Shown here piece by piece: positions 19,402 to 28,900 of a stretch of DNA of 64,000 bases (its first letter is position 1; every line of letters begins with the position of its first letter). Source of the stretch: Maridesulfovibrio sp. Lineage in GTDB: Bacteria; Desulfobacterota; Desulfovibrionia; Desulfovibrionales; Desulfovibrionaceae. The position numbers and the translations under genes are program-made. The notes under the pieces were generated by a model that saw only the letters and a program-made list of their open reading frames with translations, had not been told where the DNA came from and did no database searches. The stretch is from assembly GCF_963666665.1 (NCBI RefSeq), contig NZ_OY762999.1, positions 4,269,211-4,333,210 of the forward strand. Direction: 5' to 3'.

Positions 19402-20058
19402 ATGCAAGCTAAAGATTTCGATTCATTTTTTGAAAGACTGAAGGAACATACAGATATTTCCACTCAGGCCCAGCTGGCCCGTGAACTGGGAGTCGGCAGG
19501 GCGGCAGTCTCTCTTGTTAAAAAGAAAGGTGCAGTCCCTCCGCGTTGGATTCTTGAGCTTTCCGTGCGCTACAATCTCGATTCCACTTGGCTTGAGTCCG
19601 GTTTAGGTTCTCCGCGTCCGGAAGTTAATGCTATGGAATTTGCAGATGAATTTTCCCGTATTCCAAAGGTTGCAGCCCGCCTTTCCGCTGGGGGCGGATC
19701 ATTTGAAACAGGCGGTGAAATTGAAGGCTTCTACGCCTTCCGCAAGGATTGGATTGGCGGCAAAGGAAACCCTTCCGATATGGTTTTAATGGAAGTTTAT
19801 GGCAACAGCATGGAGCCGGAATTAAAGGAAGGTGACATTGTTCTGTTGGACCAATCCCGTAAAGATATTCTTGCCGGTGGTATTTACGCTGTAGGTGTCG
19901 AAGATACTGTCATGGTTAAAAGGGTGGAAAAGCGCCCCGGTCAAGTTGTCCTGCATAGTGACAATAAAGATTATTCTCCTATTTATCTCGGTGGTGATGA
20001 GCTTGAGAATGTGCGTGTTCTTGGGCAGGTTGTCTGGGTTTCCCGCGAATATCATTAG
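19402..20058 (+). CDS. CI/LexA-like repressor with S24 peptidase domain
   Basis: The 218-residue protein has an N-terminal helix-turn-helix ('TQAQLARELGVGRAAVSLV', about residues 21-39) and a C-terminal S24 domain. The catalytic serine sits in 'YGNSMEPELKEGD', the lysine in 'VMVKRVEKR', and a possible self-cleavage region is around SAGGG. This is the layout of phage CI-type repressors cleaved through RecA. No integrase or structural phage gene is in the window, so it looks like a domesticated or chromosomal regulator. The ATG at 19402 has GAGG upstream. Confidence 0.85.
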   Translation: MQAKDFDSFFERLKEHTDISTQAQLARELGVGRAAVSLVKKKGAVPPRWILELSVRYNLDSTWLESGLGSPRPEVNAMEFADEFSRIPKVAARLSAGGGSFETGGEIEGFYAFRKDWIGGKGNPSDMVLMEVYGNSMEPELKEGDIVLLDQSRKDILAGGIYAVGVEDTVMVKRVEKRPGQVVLHSDNKDYSPIYLGGDELENVRVLGQVVWVSREYH

Positions 20059-20080
20059 TTTTATTCAAATCTTGTTTTAC

Positions 20081-20107
20081 AGGCCTCCCCTTGGGGAGGC
20101 TTTTTTT
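20081..20107 (+). terminator. Terminator after the S24 repressor
   Basis: GCCTCCCC pairs with GGGGAGGC across a two-base loop, followed by seven T. Confidence 0.9.
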
Positions 20108-20274
20108 GTGCCTTGATTTAGTTGAAGTTAACTTAGCGTAAAGGTTTTGTTGTGTATTGTTTATTTTAAGTTGACACTGGTGTTTTGTTGTGATTAATTG
20201 AAGTCGTCACATGGCAAGGGCACGCCGGGAAGGCGGATTTCAATCCAGATGAATTCACGAAACAGGAGTCGGTC

Positions 20275-20442
20275 ATGCAGGAAAGATTTTGCAAATGCGG
20301 TAACAGGGTTATGGTCCAGTACCACAGCAAAAAGGACGAAGCATGGTTTATCCGTTTCTGGGTTATGGGGAACACTTTCGGCAAGACCATTCGTGTCTGC
20401 CCGGTCTGCGGTTCTCCTCTCGATATAAATAGTCTCAAGTAA
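20275..20442 (+). CDS. Small zinc-ribbon protein, 55 residues
   Basis: The reading frame MQERFCKCGNRVMVQYHSKK... ends in 'RVCPVCGSPLDINSLK'. CxC near the N-terminus and CPVCG near the C-terminus would form one zinc ribbon. AGGAG lies 8 bases before the ATG, and a hairpin with T-rich tail follows some 160 bases downstream. The aromatic centre (WFIRFWVMG) separates the two cysteine pairs. Such tiny ribbons bind nucleic acid or protein; the role is unknown. Another frame overlaps but has no such pattern. Confidence 0.65.
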   Translation: MQERFCKCGNRVMVQYHSKKDEAWFIRFWVMGNTFGKTIRVCPVCGSPLDINSLK

Positions 20443-20788
20443 TTATTGCCGGACAGGGGCAGCTTTATGCTTTCTTGTCAGGGCTACAGTTGCAGTTCTT
20501 TTTGACTGCACAGATATATTTTTATTTTTCTGCAGGCTTCTCCCCTGTTGCCTGCCGGAAGACAGCACCGTCTCATCTACACACTTAATCCATCTCTCAT
20601 CATGGCAGATTGTCCGTCGGGGGCAATCTGCCGCACCCTTTTTTCGATTTTCCCAATTTTAAAATTTATCTGAAAACAGTCGTTCTACGTCTGCACAAGG
20701 CCATCCAGTGCAGGCTGGACCGGAAGGCGGCAGGCTGGTACACACTTTGTGTTTCTCAGCTTTATGCTTGAATTTTCGGAGGTAAACA
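20443..20788. other. Long intergenic region with hairpin
   Basis: About 346 bases without a credible gene. The part at 20604-20632 is a 9-bp perfect stem (GGCAGATTG/CAATCTGCC) followed after 6 bases by a T run, probably the terminator of the zinc-ribbon transcript. The last part near 20700-20760 has short CAGGCTGG repeats and must hold the promoter of the next gene. Confidence 0.5.
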
Positions 20789-21499
20789 ATGGGTGAATGG
20801 TTAGTAAATTTTCAGGGACGCAACCACTCAACAGCTATCAAGCTGAACTTCCTGTGGAAGCAAGATAATATATTCATAATGGATAACCATCGTGCTGCCT
20901 TCTGGTGCTGGATGGAGAGTTTGAAGAAGGGTGAGAACCTGAACCTGTTCCATGTGGACCGCCATTTTGATGCTTTATTTTCAGCGCAGGATTATTCTAA
21001 TTTCCCACATGCAGATTTTGAGAATTTCGGGATCAATGAATACCTCGAGTGCGGATATGACAACGATTTTTTCGCCGTGACCCCACTGTTCCGCTGGGAT
21101 AATTATCTTGGCCTTTTTATTGAAAAGTATGGGGAAAGAATCTCAAACTGGGCTTTTGCCACTCATGGTAAAGGTTCGGCTCCGCAATCAATCCGTTATG
21201 CTGCCTACGAACCTTGGGAGTTTCCGGCAGCGCTTGGCGAATTGGAGGGCAACTGGATTTTTAACCTTGATCTGGATTATTTCTTCGGGCGCATGGCTGA
21301 CGGGAAAATGAATCGGCTTTTCACCGATGAATATATTGAAGGCTGGGGAACTGAATTACGTAAGGCTCTAGATGGCGGTGTCATTAAAAACCTGACCATA
21401 AGTCTCAGTCCGGAATGTGCTGCAGGCTGGGAAGGAGCCGAGAAAGCCTTGTCTGTTCTTAATCAGGGACTCGGAATAGACTTTTCCCTTCCTGAATAG
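20789..21499 (+). CDS. UPF0489-like protein
   Basis: The 236-residue protein contains 'FIMDNHRAAFWCWMESL', 'LNLFHVDRHFDALF' and 'WIFNLDLDYFFG'. The DNHxxAxxxW, HxDxHxD-like and NLDxDYF motifs match what I recall of UPF0489 (PF12640), whose acidic and histidine residues resemble the metal site of arginase-like hydrolases. Here the middle motif is HVDRHFD. The function is unknown; a metal-dependent hydrolase is an inference. GGAGG precedes the ATG. It is monocistronic, with a bidirectional terminator after it. Confidence 0.7.
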   Translation: MGEWLVNFQGRNHSTAIKLNFLWKQDNIFIMDNHRAAFWCWMESLKKGENLNLFHVDRHFDALFSAQDYSNFPHADFENFGINEYLECGYDNDFFAVTPLFRWDNYLGLFIEKYGERISNWAFATHGKGSAPQSIRYAAYEPWEFPAALGELEGNWIFNLDLDYFFGRMADGKMNRLFTDEYIEGWGTELRKALDGGVIKNLTISLSPECAAGWEGAEKALSVLNQGLGIDFSLPE

Positions 21500-21519
21500 A
21501 TGTCTGTATATGGATTAGG

Positions 21520-21558
21520 AAAACCCCCGGTAATCTTTAAAGGATTACCGGGGGTTTT
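21520..21558. terminator. Bidirectional terminator
   Basis: AAAACCCCCGGTAATC and its complement form a 16-bp stem between two convergent genes, with A and T runs on the two sides. Confidence 0.92.
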
Positions 21559-21578
21559 GGATTTTATAGCAGGTTGGA

Positions 21579-21917
21579 TTAGTCTCTGTTCCAGACTTTG
21601 AATTTGTGGTTGGCAAAAAAGTCCGTGTAGAGTTCTTCCGCTTTTTCCTTGAATTTATCGTCATGCATGATCAGCACGCTCAGGGCTTCATATTTGAAAT
21701 AAGCAACAACATCATCCCAGTCTATTTCTTCGTTGTGGTCTTTATGTCGGAAGCCTTGCAGGCCCGGTTCTACCAGTTTCTGGGTCATGGGGTCGTCCAC
21801 CCCGGCAGTTTTGAAAAAATCGCAGATTTCTTTTTTTACTTCTTCCGGCCAGTCTGTTTCACCAAGTGGGATAAGATCCTGAAATTTGTTCTCTTGACCT
21901 TTTTTCAAAATATACAT
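21579..21917 (-). CDS. Hypothetical protein, small acidic cytoplasmic
   Basis: The 112-residue product has no signal peptide or membrane segment. It is rich in Lys, Glu, Asp and Phe, with 'HNEEIDWDDVVAYFKYEAL' in the middle. I recognise no family. It is monocistronic: a terminator separates it from the convergent UPF0489-like gene, and 277 bases lie upstream. The composition argues for a soluble, helical protein. Confidence 0.6.
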   Translation of the reverse strand: MYILKKGQENKFQDLIPLGETDWPEEVKKEICDFFKTAGVDDPMTQKLVEPGLQGFRHKDHNEEIDWDDVVAYFKYEALSVLIMHDDKFKEKAEELYTDFFANHKFKVWNRD

Positions 21918-22155
21918 TCTAAACTCCGTATTTCAGTTTCCGTTTATTAAGTTTGATTATGGAGTAAAAACATTTGTTTTTCAAGATCCACCGAGCATCC
22001 TAATTCTAAATTTAAGAAAGCTTGAAAGCCGATCGTAACACTTAAATTGCGGTTAATTGTAACCTTTATGTCATGTTTTGTGCGTTGGTTGTGCTATTGT
22101 CAGTTCAACAACACTTCATGCATCTTTCAAGAAAATGTACCAGCCTCTTCCCAGC

Positions 22156-22195
22156 AATGCCCCCGGTCATCCCTGACACCCAGGCCGGGGGCATT
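22156..22195. repeat. Perfect inverted repeat touching a stop codon
   Basis: AATGCCCCCGG and CCGGGGGCATT form an 11-bp GC-rich stem. Its right end overlaps the first base of the minus-strand stop at 22195. No T run follows on either strand, so it may protect the 3' end of an mRNA or act as a Rho-linked end instead of an intrinsic terminator. Confidence 0.55.
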
Positions 22196-22776
22196 CAGTC
22201 TTCAATTCTTATGAATCTGCCGATGATCTGACCTGTTGCCGGATTTGAAGGGGAGTCATCAAATTCAGTTTTCAAGAAAGTCAGTGCCGAATAATCTGGT
22301 GAAAAAACAAGTGTCCTGATTTGAGAATTTCCGCCTCTTCCGTATTCTATAATATCTGTAATGTAGACAGTGTTTCCGGATATAGTCACTGACCTGCGTA
22401 CTTCATTTTTATCCAGCATCCACGTTGATTCAAGATAGTCACCTGTCTTAGGAATAATATAGCTGTCGTAATGGCTTATTCGCTCTGTTTCTCCTGTTTC
22501 AATGTGGAGTTTGGCTTCAGCTGCAACCAGTTTTCCTTTGTAGTGGACAGTAACCTTTCCTTTAAAAGTTCCGGTGAAGCGGGCGTTGTTCTCCTCATTT
22601 ATTTCTGCCTTATCTTGCGGGGCTGGCTGTTGAGTTGCTTCTTCTGTTTTAGCTCTTTCAGGAAATATTGCTTCGTAACGCGGACGTTTCAAATCTTTGA
22701 GATGATCGATATCCTGAGCAGTTGCAAAAGATGTCATTAAAAAGAGTATGCTTATAACAGCAATGAATGTTTTCAT
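22195..22776 (-). CDS. Secreted hypothetical protein
   Basis: The 193-residue product has a clean signal peptide (MKTFIAVISILFLMTSFATA, cut near residue 20) and a mature beta-rich part with alternating polar residues from about residue 65 on, including 'FTGTFKGKVTVHYKGKL' and 'TVYITDIIEYGRGGNSQ'. A proline- and glutamine-rich linker precedes it. No motif is recognised. It is divergent from the lectin-like gene at 22856, 79 bases away, so the two could share a promoter region. Confidence 0.65.
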   Translation of the reverse strand: MKTFIAVISILFLMTSFATAQDIDHLKDLKRPRYEAIFPERAKTEEATQQPAPQDKAEINEENNARFTGTFKGKVTVHYKGKLVAAEAKLHIETGETERISHYDSYIIPKTGDYLESTWMLDKNEVRRSVTISGNTVYITDIIEYGRGGNSQIRTLVFSPDYSALTFLKTEFDDSPSNPATGQIIGRFIRIED

Positions 22777-22855
22777 AATGAAACTCCATGGTTTTACTGA
22801 CTGTTGTTTTGCGTTATGCTAGCAGTTGATAAAATCGTGAGTGGAGGATTAGTAT

Positions 22856-23317
22856 ATGGTTCGCATTGTTTTTGTTGTCATGTTGTTTTGTGCAGGTTTA
22901 TTTGTTTGTGTACCCCATCTTCAGGCTGAAATGAAGATCACTCTTACTGATGGAAAGGTTATTGAGGTTCCGGTTTCTGAGGTTGATGTAAAGTCCATTG
23001 AGTACGTTGATCCTCAAGATCTGCAAGATGGTGCCATGCCTGATAAGGTTATCAGGGTACAGAGTGCAAAATACGGCAATATCAGTTTTGAGCTTGAGGG
23101 CGAGCTGGGATACAAACAGTATTTCTGCGACGCAAAAGAAGCATTGGTAAAGATGTGTGACGGTAAAAATAAGTGCAGGATCATTGTGGGGAATACTATT
23201 TGCGGTGACCCTTATCCCGGTAAGGGTAAGTATCTGTACGTTGAATATACCTGTGGTCAGAAGCTTAAAAGGGCAAAAAAATCTCAGACTGAGGCTATGC
23301 TCCTGAGCTGTCCTTAA
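22856..23317 (+). CDS. Secreted protein with SUEL-type (rhamnose-binding) lectin signature
   Basis: The 153-residue product has a signal peptide (about 1-24). Residues about 66-134 match the pattern I know from SUEL/galactose-binding lectin domains: 'VIRVQSAKYGN', 'CDGKNKCRIIVGN', 'GDPYPGKGKYLYVEYTC'. Cysteines at about 91, 101, 107, 116 and 133 would give the domain's disulfides. The usual DPC is DPY here, so one bridge may be lost. The region before the domain is short and beta-rich. A sugar-binding role outside the cell is an inference. It precedes two other small envelope genes. Confidence 0.6.
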   Translation: MVRIVFVVMLFCAGLFVCVPHLQAEMKITLTDGKVIEVPVSEVDVKSIEYVDPQDLQDGAMPDKVIRVQSAKYGNISFELEGELGYKQYFCDAKEALVKMCDGKNKCRIIVGNTICGDPYPGKGKYLYVEYTCGQKLKRAKKSQTEAMLLSCP

Positions 23318-23397
23318 ATTAAGGACTCTTCCTCCGGTAGGATCGATTTTTGCTTGCAAGAGCAAAGGTGAAATTTATTCCTGCTGGAGGATTGCGT

Positions 23398-23571
23398 ATG
23401 AGGAATACCCTTGCGCTGGGCTTGATCCTGCTCAGCGGCATGCTGCTTTTGAATTCAGGATATGATGTCTATCGGTGTTTTGTACCAAAAAAAATTGCGG
23501 AGCCGGTACCGGTAAGGCTGGTTCGTGTTGAAGGAAAAAATTGCCCTCTTTATTATCCTGAGGGACAGTAA
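23398..23571 (+). CDS. Small single-span membrane protein
   Basis: The 57-residue product MRNTLALGLI... has one hydrophobic segment (about 5-22) and a short periplasmic tail with two cysteines. I chose the ATG at 23398 because GGAGG lies just upstream; an earlier TTG (23350) has no site. It lies 80 bases after the lectin-like gene and ends at a long terminator. No function is proposed. Confidence 0.6.
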   Translation: MRNTLALGLILLSGMLLLNSGYDVYRCFVPKKIAEPVPVRLVRVEGKNCPLYYPEGQ

Positions 23572-23609
23572 GAAAACTCCCCTGCTGAAATTCAGCAGGG
23601 GAGTTTTCT
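23571..23609. terminator. Long terminator hairpin
   Basis: AGAAAACTCCCCTGCTGAA and its complement form a 19-bp perfect stem that ends the small membrane-protein gene; the stem carries A and T runs at its foot and works for either strand. Confidence 0.9.
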
Positions 23610-23750
23610 TACTTTAAAAGGGTAAATTTGCCGTTGTGCATTCGTTTCCATATATAGTATTTAGTCATGCTGTGTTCGAAACAGAGACGAAACCAAAAAC
23701 AACCATTGTGTGGATCAACTTATTCTATTTCAGGATGATGGGTAAATAAT

Positions 23751-24800
23751 ATGTATGCACTGTTTAAGCTTTTTTTCTCTATACTCTTCTTTGTATCCAT
23801 CCTTGCCGCGGGTTATTTTCTGATCAGGTGGTTTGTTGATCCAGTGTACCGGATAGGTGCTTTGGAGAATGGGGAAGTCCTTAAGTTTAGCGGTGAGACT
23901 CAAGCCGGAGAAATATATAGCGGCAAATTGAAAGTGTTGAGTTATAATTTGGGATTTGCCGCCGGGCCAATGCAACACACTCTTGCAGATGATCATCCTG
24001 AAGATTTTTTCACTGCTAATCTGGATGAATTTATTAATCTGGTCAGAACAGAAGATGCTAATATCGTGCTTTTACAGGAAGTAGATCTTGATTCCAAGCG
24101 TTCGTGGTACATGAATCAATTGAATTATATCATGGACCGTTTGGGGTGGGGATATGCCGCTCCGGTGGTGGATTGGGATATGTATTTTCCCCTGCGCAAA
24201 GAACGCAAGATAACCAAAGCCACAGTTGTTATTTCAAAATTTCCCATTGTTTCCAATGATTATACTCAGACTTCCTGTAAACCTGATTTTGAAAACCGGA
24301 TATTGAACCTTTTTTATTACCCTCTGCTCTGGAAATCGACTATGCAGCGCGTGGCGGTTGAAGTCGGCGGAAAGCGTGTTGATATATACAATGTTCATCT
24401 TTGCGTATGGAACAGGGACGCACGGGTGGCACAGGCAGAATACCTTGCCGAATGGATCAAAAGAGAAAGCCGGGATGTTGATTATATTATCGGGGGCGAT
24501 TTTAATTTTCAGGCCTATATCAGAGGAACCCCTATTCCCGAAGAGGACCTCAGCAAACCTCCATTTATCAATAAATTTCGTGAAAAATTAGATGGGGTCA
24601 GTGAAATACTGAGTAGTCCGGGGCAATCTGCTGATATATTGCATAAAAATTTTACTTTTGAAGAACGCAAGCATCGTTACGACTTTCTTTTTTACTCCAA
24701 GGGTTTATTATTAGAGTCCGCACAGGTGGTCGATGCCATTGCAGCATCTGATCATTATCCTGTTTTTGGTTCTTTTCTGTTTGTAAGACAGTCTTTTTGA
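23751..24800 (+). CDS. Membrane-anchored endonuclease/exonuclease/phosphatase-fold protein
   Basis: The 349-residue protein has an N-terminal membrane segment (about 7-27) and then an EEP fold. Catalytic landmarks are 'LSYNLGF', 'VLLQEVDL' (metal Glu), 'DIYNVHLCVWNRD', 'IIGGDFNF' (Asp, Asn) and 'ASDHYPVFG' (Asp-His pair). Members hydrolyse phosphodiesters in DNA, RNA, lipids or sphingomyelin. The anchor suggests a periplasmic or envelope substrate such as a phospholipid. It is not in an operon. Confidence 0.8.
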   Translation: MYALFKLFFSILFFVSILAAGYFLIRWFVDPVYRIGALENGEVLKFSGETQAGEIYSGKLKVLSYNLGFAAGPMQHTLADDHPEDFFTANLDEFINLVRTEDANIVLLQEVDLDSKRSWYMNQLNYIMDRLGWGYAAPVVDWDMYFPLRKERKITKATVVISKFPIVSNDYTQTSCKPDFENRILNLFYYPLLWKSTMQRVAVEVGGKRVDIYNVHLCVWNRDARVAQAEYLAEWIKRESRDVDYIIGGDFNFQAYIRGTPIPEEDLSKPPFINKFREKLDGVSEILSSPGQSADILHKNFTFEERKHRYDFLFYSKGLLLESAQVVDAIAASDHYPVFGSFLFVRQSF

Positions 24801-24920
24801 TTGTTTGAATAACTTAAAATGGGAGATGTTTAGCTGTTTGGATCGTTGAAAAAGTGATATAGTATTTCCGCAATCAATTTACTGTGATGTCCAAGAGTTA
24901 TTTTGTACTGTGGAGATGTG

Positions 24921-25970
24921 ATGAAGAAAATACTTTTAGTGTTTGTCATATTTTGTCTTTTTTGCAGTTCGGCTTTAGCCGGAGAAGCAAAGACAAAGAA
25001 TATCATGATTGTTCATAGTTACGATCTGGATAATATTTGTGGTGAACCACAGCATCAGGGAGTTGTGGAAAGCCTTGCAAAAGCGGGATTTGTTGCTGGA
25101 GATAATTTAGATGTCCACCAGTACGCCATGGGAACTAAAAAGGTGAATAATACCCCAGAACTTATGGCGAAACAGGTAGAAATAGTTCTGGAAAAAGTCG
25201 GTTCAATTCGGCCCGATGTCCTTGTTCTGCTTGATGATAATGCTTTCAGAACTGTCGGCCTCAAGCTTGTGGATACTGATATTAATATTGTTTTTTCCGG
25301 TTTGAATGGGCAACCCGAAGATTATGATAGAAAAGTAAAGTGGATGAATTCACGTTCTGCTCCGGGACACAATATAACTGGGGTATACGAGAAGCTCCAT
25401 TTCATCGATGCATGCAAGGTTCAGAAAAAAATTCTTCCGGGGCTCAAGAAAATGTTGGTGGTTTCAGATGAATCTCCCACCGGCAAGGCTGTACTCAAAC
25501 AGTTGGGGCTGGAAATAGCGGAAGGTGAAAGTGATCTGGGTATTGAATTTGATTTCCGTATTGCAACTTCTTGGGAAGAATACATGGAGATTATGGGGCA
25601 GGCCTGTTCCGACTCGACTATTGGCACCGTCTATCCGGCAGCGACCTTGTTGAAGGATAAAAACGGCAAGAGTCGGGCAACTGCGGATATTATCAAATGG
25701 ACGGTAGCTAATTGCCGTATTCCTGGAATATCAATCAATTATTCTTTTGCACGTTTGGGAATGCTCGGGGGGGCCGGAGTTGATTTTATTGCTATGGGCA
25801 GACAGGCCGGCGTAATGGTTGCCGCTGTTTTGAACGGGAGATCTCCCGGAGATATTCCGGTTGAAGAAGCGGAGCGTTATGCCCTTGTTTTTAATCTCAA
25901 GCGGGCTAAAGAGTTGGGGATGGAAATTCCCGCCGATATTTTAATGGCTGCTGATGTTGTTTACAAATAG
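24921..25970 (+). CDS. Periplasmic ABC-type substrate-binding protein (PF04392-like)
   Basis: The 349-residue protein has a signal peptide (about 1-20) and the two-lobe ABC_sub_bind pattern: 'NIMIVHSYDLDNICGEPQHQ', 'PDVLVLLDDNAFRTVG' and 'VYPAATLLKDKNG'. I chose ATG 24921, with GGAG upstream, over a TTG at 24903. Its stop lies 20 bases before a hybrid histidine kinase gene, and no permease follows. The pair likely works as a ligand receptor and sensor, the binding protein feeding the kinase's periplasmic domain. Confidence 0.8.
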   Translation: MKKILLVFVIFCLFCSSALAGEAKTKNIMIVHSYDLDNICGEPQHQGVVESLAKAGFVAGDNLDVHQYAMGTKKVNNTPELMAKQVEIVLEKVGSIRPDVLVLLDDNAFRTVGLKLVDTDINIVFSGLNGQPEDYDRKVKWMNSRSAPGHNITGVYEKLHFIDACKVQKKILPGLKKMLVVSDESPTGKAVLKQLGLEIAEGESDLGIEFDFRIATSWEEYMEIMGQACSDSTIGTVYPAATLLKDKNGKSRATADIIKWTVANCRIPGISINYSFARLGMLGGAGVDFIAMGRQAGVMVAAVLNGRSPGDIPVEEAERYALVFNLKRAKELGMEIPADILMAADVVYK

Positions 25971-25990
25971 TTGAAATTCGCGTTGCTGAA

Positions 25991-28900
25991 ATGAGAAAAA
26001 TATCTTCCTACAGGCTTTCAACCCTAGTGGCTGCCGCAATTTGCGGGATGGCTATTGTTACCGCCCTCGCTATGGGTGGAGTCTTTTCTTACAGTTATTT
26101 CAGTACACTGAAAAATGAATATCATGACCGTGTGCGTGCTGAGGGGCAGGAAGTAAGCCTTGAATTGTACAGCTTCCTGCATCGTGCAATGGCACGCCTT
26201 GGAGAGTTGAGTAAGGATAACTCTATCCGGGTTGCCATAATGATGGGGGTGGACTACCCGCTCTCCGAAAAGCTGTCAGAGTATGATCAAGCACCCTTAG
26301 GAATAGACTTCTTTGTGCTTCGTAAGGATGACGGCAGAATTTTTATATCCTCGCCCAGACCGTTTGATGAACCTTATATTCAAAGTGCACTGGAAAGTTC
26401 TCCTCATCGCTGTTCTTTTTGCAGATCTGCGGGGGGAGGTTTTATGACCGTATTTTCGCTGCCTATCCGCAGCAGGTCTGAGATTGTAGGGAGTGCCGCT
26501 TGTTTGGTTGATTTTTCAAGGTCAGAGCTGGTGACAACATTCCAGAATTCCCACGAAAGCAGGATGGTACTGTTTGATCAGGGTAAAGCTTATGATCTGA
26601 TTTCCGGTGAAGTTTTGTCTTTGTCTATGGGGGAATCCTCGGAAAGCAAAGATCTTATGCAGGTCCGTATCGGAAAAGAACAGCGGGGGATTTTATACCG
26701 CAGCGAACTTGTTCCGGGTTTGGCTTATTTTGTTTCAGACGCCAAGTTTAATAGCGCCTTGAGTCATACTTTCTGGCTTTTATTGCCTCTGTTCGGTGTT
26801 GTCATAGGGCTTTGCATAATAGTTTCTCTCATTTTGAGCAGCAAGCTTACCCGCCCGTTGCGCATAATTACTGCTTCCGCTGAGGGTATTTCCAAAGGCG
26901 AAGAGGGTGATATCCCTGATCGTGACAGTCGTATCTCAGAAATTAATGCACTGGGGAACGCTCTTTCCTCCATGCTTGAAAACCTGCGCAGAACCCGTAG
27001 TTTGGAACAGTATCAGTTCTTTTTTGATAATGTCGATGATCTGGTCTGCATAACCGATATGGACGGTGTTTTTCTAAGGGTGAACAGCGGCGGAGCAGAT
27101 TTTCTCGGATATGGGCGTGATGAATTTTTAAGGAAGACCGTATTTGAGCTTGTGCCTCCGTATGAGCGGGAAAGTCTGCGTGGTCTCATGAACAGTCTTT
27201 TCATGGATAACGATTCCTTGCAGTTCGAGTGTCCGGCTGTGGCCAAGTCCGGTGAGATTGTATACACCGATGTGCGTTCCCGGCGGATTACCTATCATGG
27301 ACAGGATGTTCTTTTGAGTGTTGTTCGTGATGTGACGGACCGTAAACGTGATGAAGAAGAACTGCAGCATTATGCCGCTGAATTGCTGAAAGCCAAAGAA
27401 ATAGAAGAACGCAACTCAGCCCACATGGCGGATACTCTCAAGAAGCTTGAAGAGGCAATGACCAGAGCAGAGGTTGCCAACCGCACTAAAAGTGAGTTCT
27501 TAGCCCAGATGAGCCATGAAATACGGACACCCATGAATTCAATTCTGGGCATGGCCGACATGCTTTCTGATACCCGTCTGACCACCGAACAAAGAAGTTA
27601 TGTGTCCATTTTCAGGGATTCCGGTAAGGCATTGCTCAATTTAATTGATGATATCCTTGATCTGTCCAAGATCGAATCCGGTAAACTTACCCTTGAGCAT
27701 ACGAAATTCAATATTGATGATCTTGTGGATGAAGTCTCCGGCATCATGTCTGTGAGTGCCTGGAAAAAAAATCTGGTTTTTGCCTGCCATGTTGACCCCA
27801 GTTGTCCGGCTTATTTTGATGGTGATCCGACAAGAATTAAACAGATTCTGGTTAACCTGCTCAGTAATGCCATAAAGTTTACCGATGCCGGTTCAGTTGT
27901 GCTGGAGATTTTTTCCTCCCCCGGCATTCAGGGAAAGACTGTACTGCATATGGTTGTGCGTGACAGCGGCATAGGAATTTCTGAAGAGAAATTCAAAGAT
28001 ATCTTTGAAAATTTTGTGCAGGCCGATTCGTCCACAACCCGTAAATACGGTGGGACAGGACTCGGCTTGTCCATTACCCGCAACCTTGTAGAGTTGATGA
28101 ACGGGCATATTGATGTTCGGAATATTTTGTCAGGGGGAGCGGAGTTCCGCACCGATATTGAGGTTGGGAGTATTGATGAAATTGACGGAAATACCCGGAA
28201 AATCAGGGACGCAATAAAGGGCCGTCAGGTTCTGGTTATTGATGAGCGGGGACAGGTTCGGGATTATATCTGCAAGTGCCTGAGTGAGTGGGGAGCCTCT
28301 TGCATGGCCGCCGGAGATTTAAATTTTGCCTGTGTGCAGAGTGAGTCCTGCCGCAGTAATGCCGAACTGGTAATTGTTTCCGATCTGCTTGGCGAGGAAG
28401 GTGGATTGAGCGAAATAGAATCCATCAAAGCCCGGCTGAACAGTGAGAATCCTGTATTATGTACTCTTTCTTCTTCTCCCGGAGTTAGTAGTAACAGTCC
28501 TGAAATAAATAATCTTTTCGGTGTTAAGGGCAGTGTGCACTGGCCTGTTACACGTGGAGGGCTGCGCAAGGCGATGCTTAATATTTATGGCGAATCTTCC
28601 GTTGGTGAGGAAAATCGGGAAGAGACAGTCGAACTTAAGCCTTTGCGTATTCTTGTGGTTGAAGATTCGGAAAATAACCGCATGTTGCTGGATTTTTTCC
28701 TTAAAGATACTCCGTTCAGACTACGCTTTGCCACCAACGGTGATGAGGCTGTGAACATGTACCGGTTAAATAATTTTGATCTGGTTTTGATGGACATACA
28801 GATGCCCGGGAAGGACGGGCTTGATGCCACCCGCGAAATCAGAGCCTACGAATGGGAAAACGGATATCCGGCTACCCCGATATTGGCTTTAACAGCCAAT

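Noticed and set aside
20198..20428. 76-residue frame overlapping the zinc-ribbon gene
   Set aside because: It has no good ribosome site and a Ser/Arg-rich, unstructured composition; the frame at 20275 has AGGAG and a cysteine pattern.
19396..20442. Prophage suggested by a CI-like repressor
   Set aside because: No integrase, structural, lysis or replication genes lie nearby, and no attachment repeats were found.
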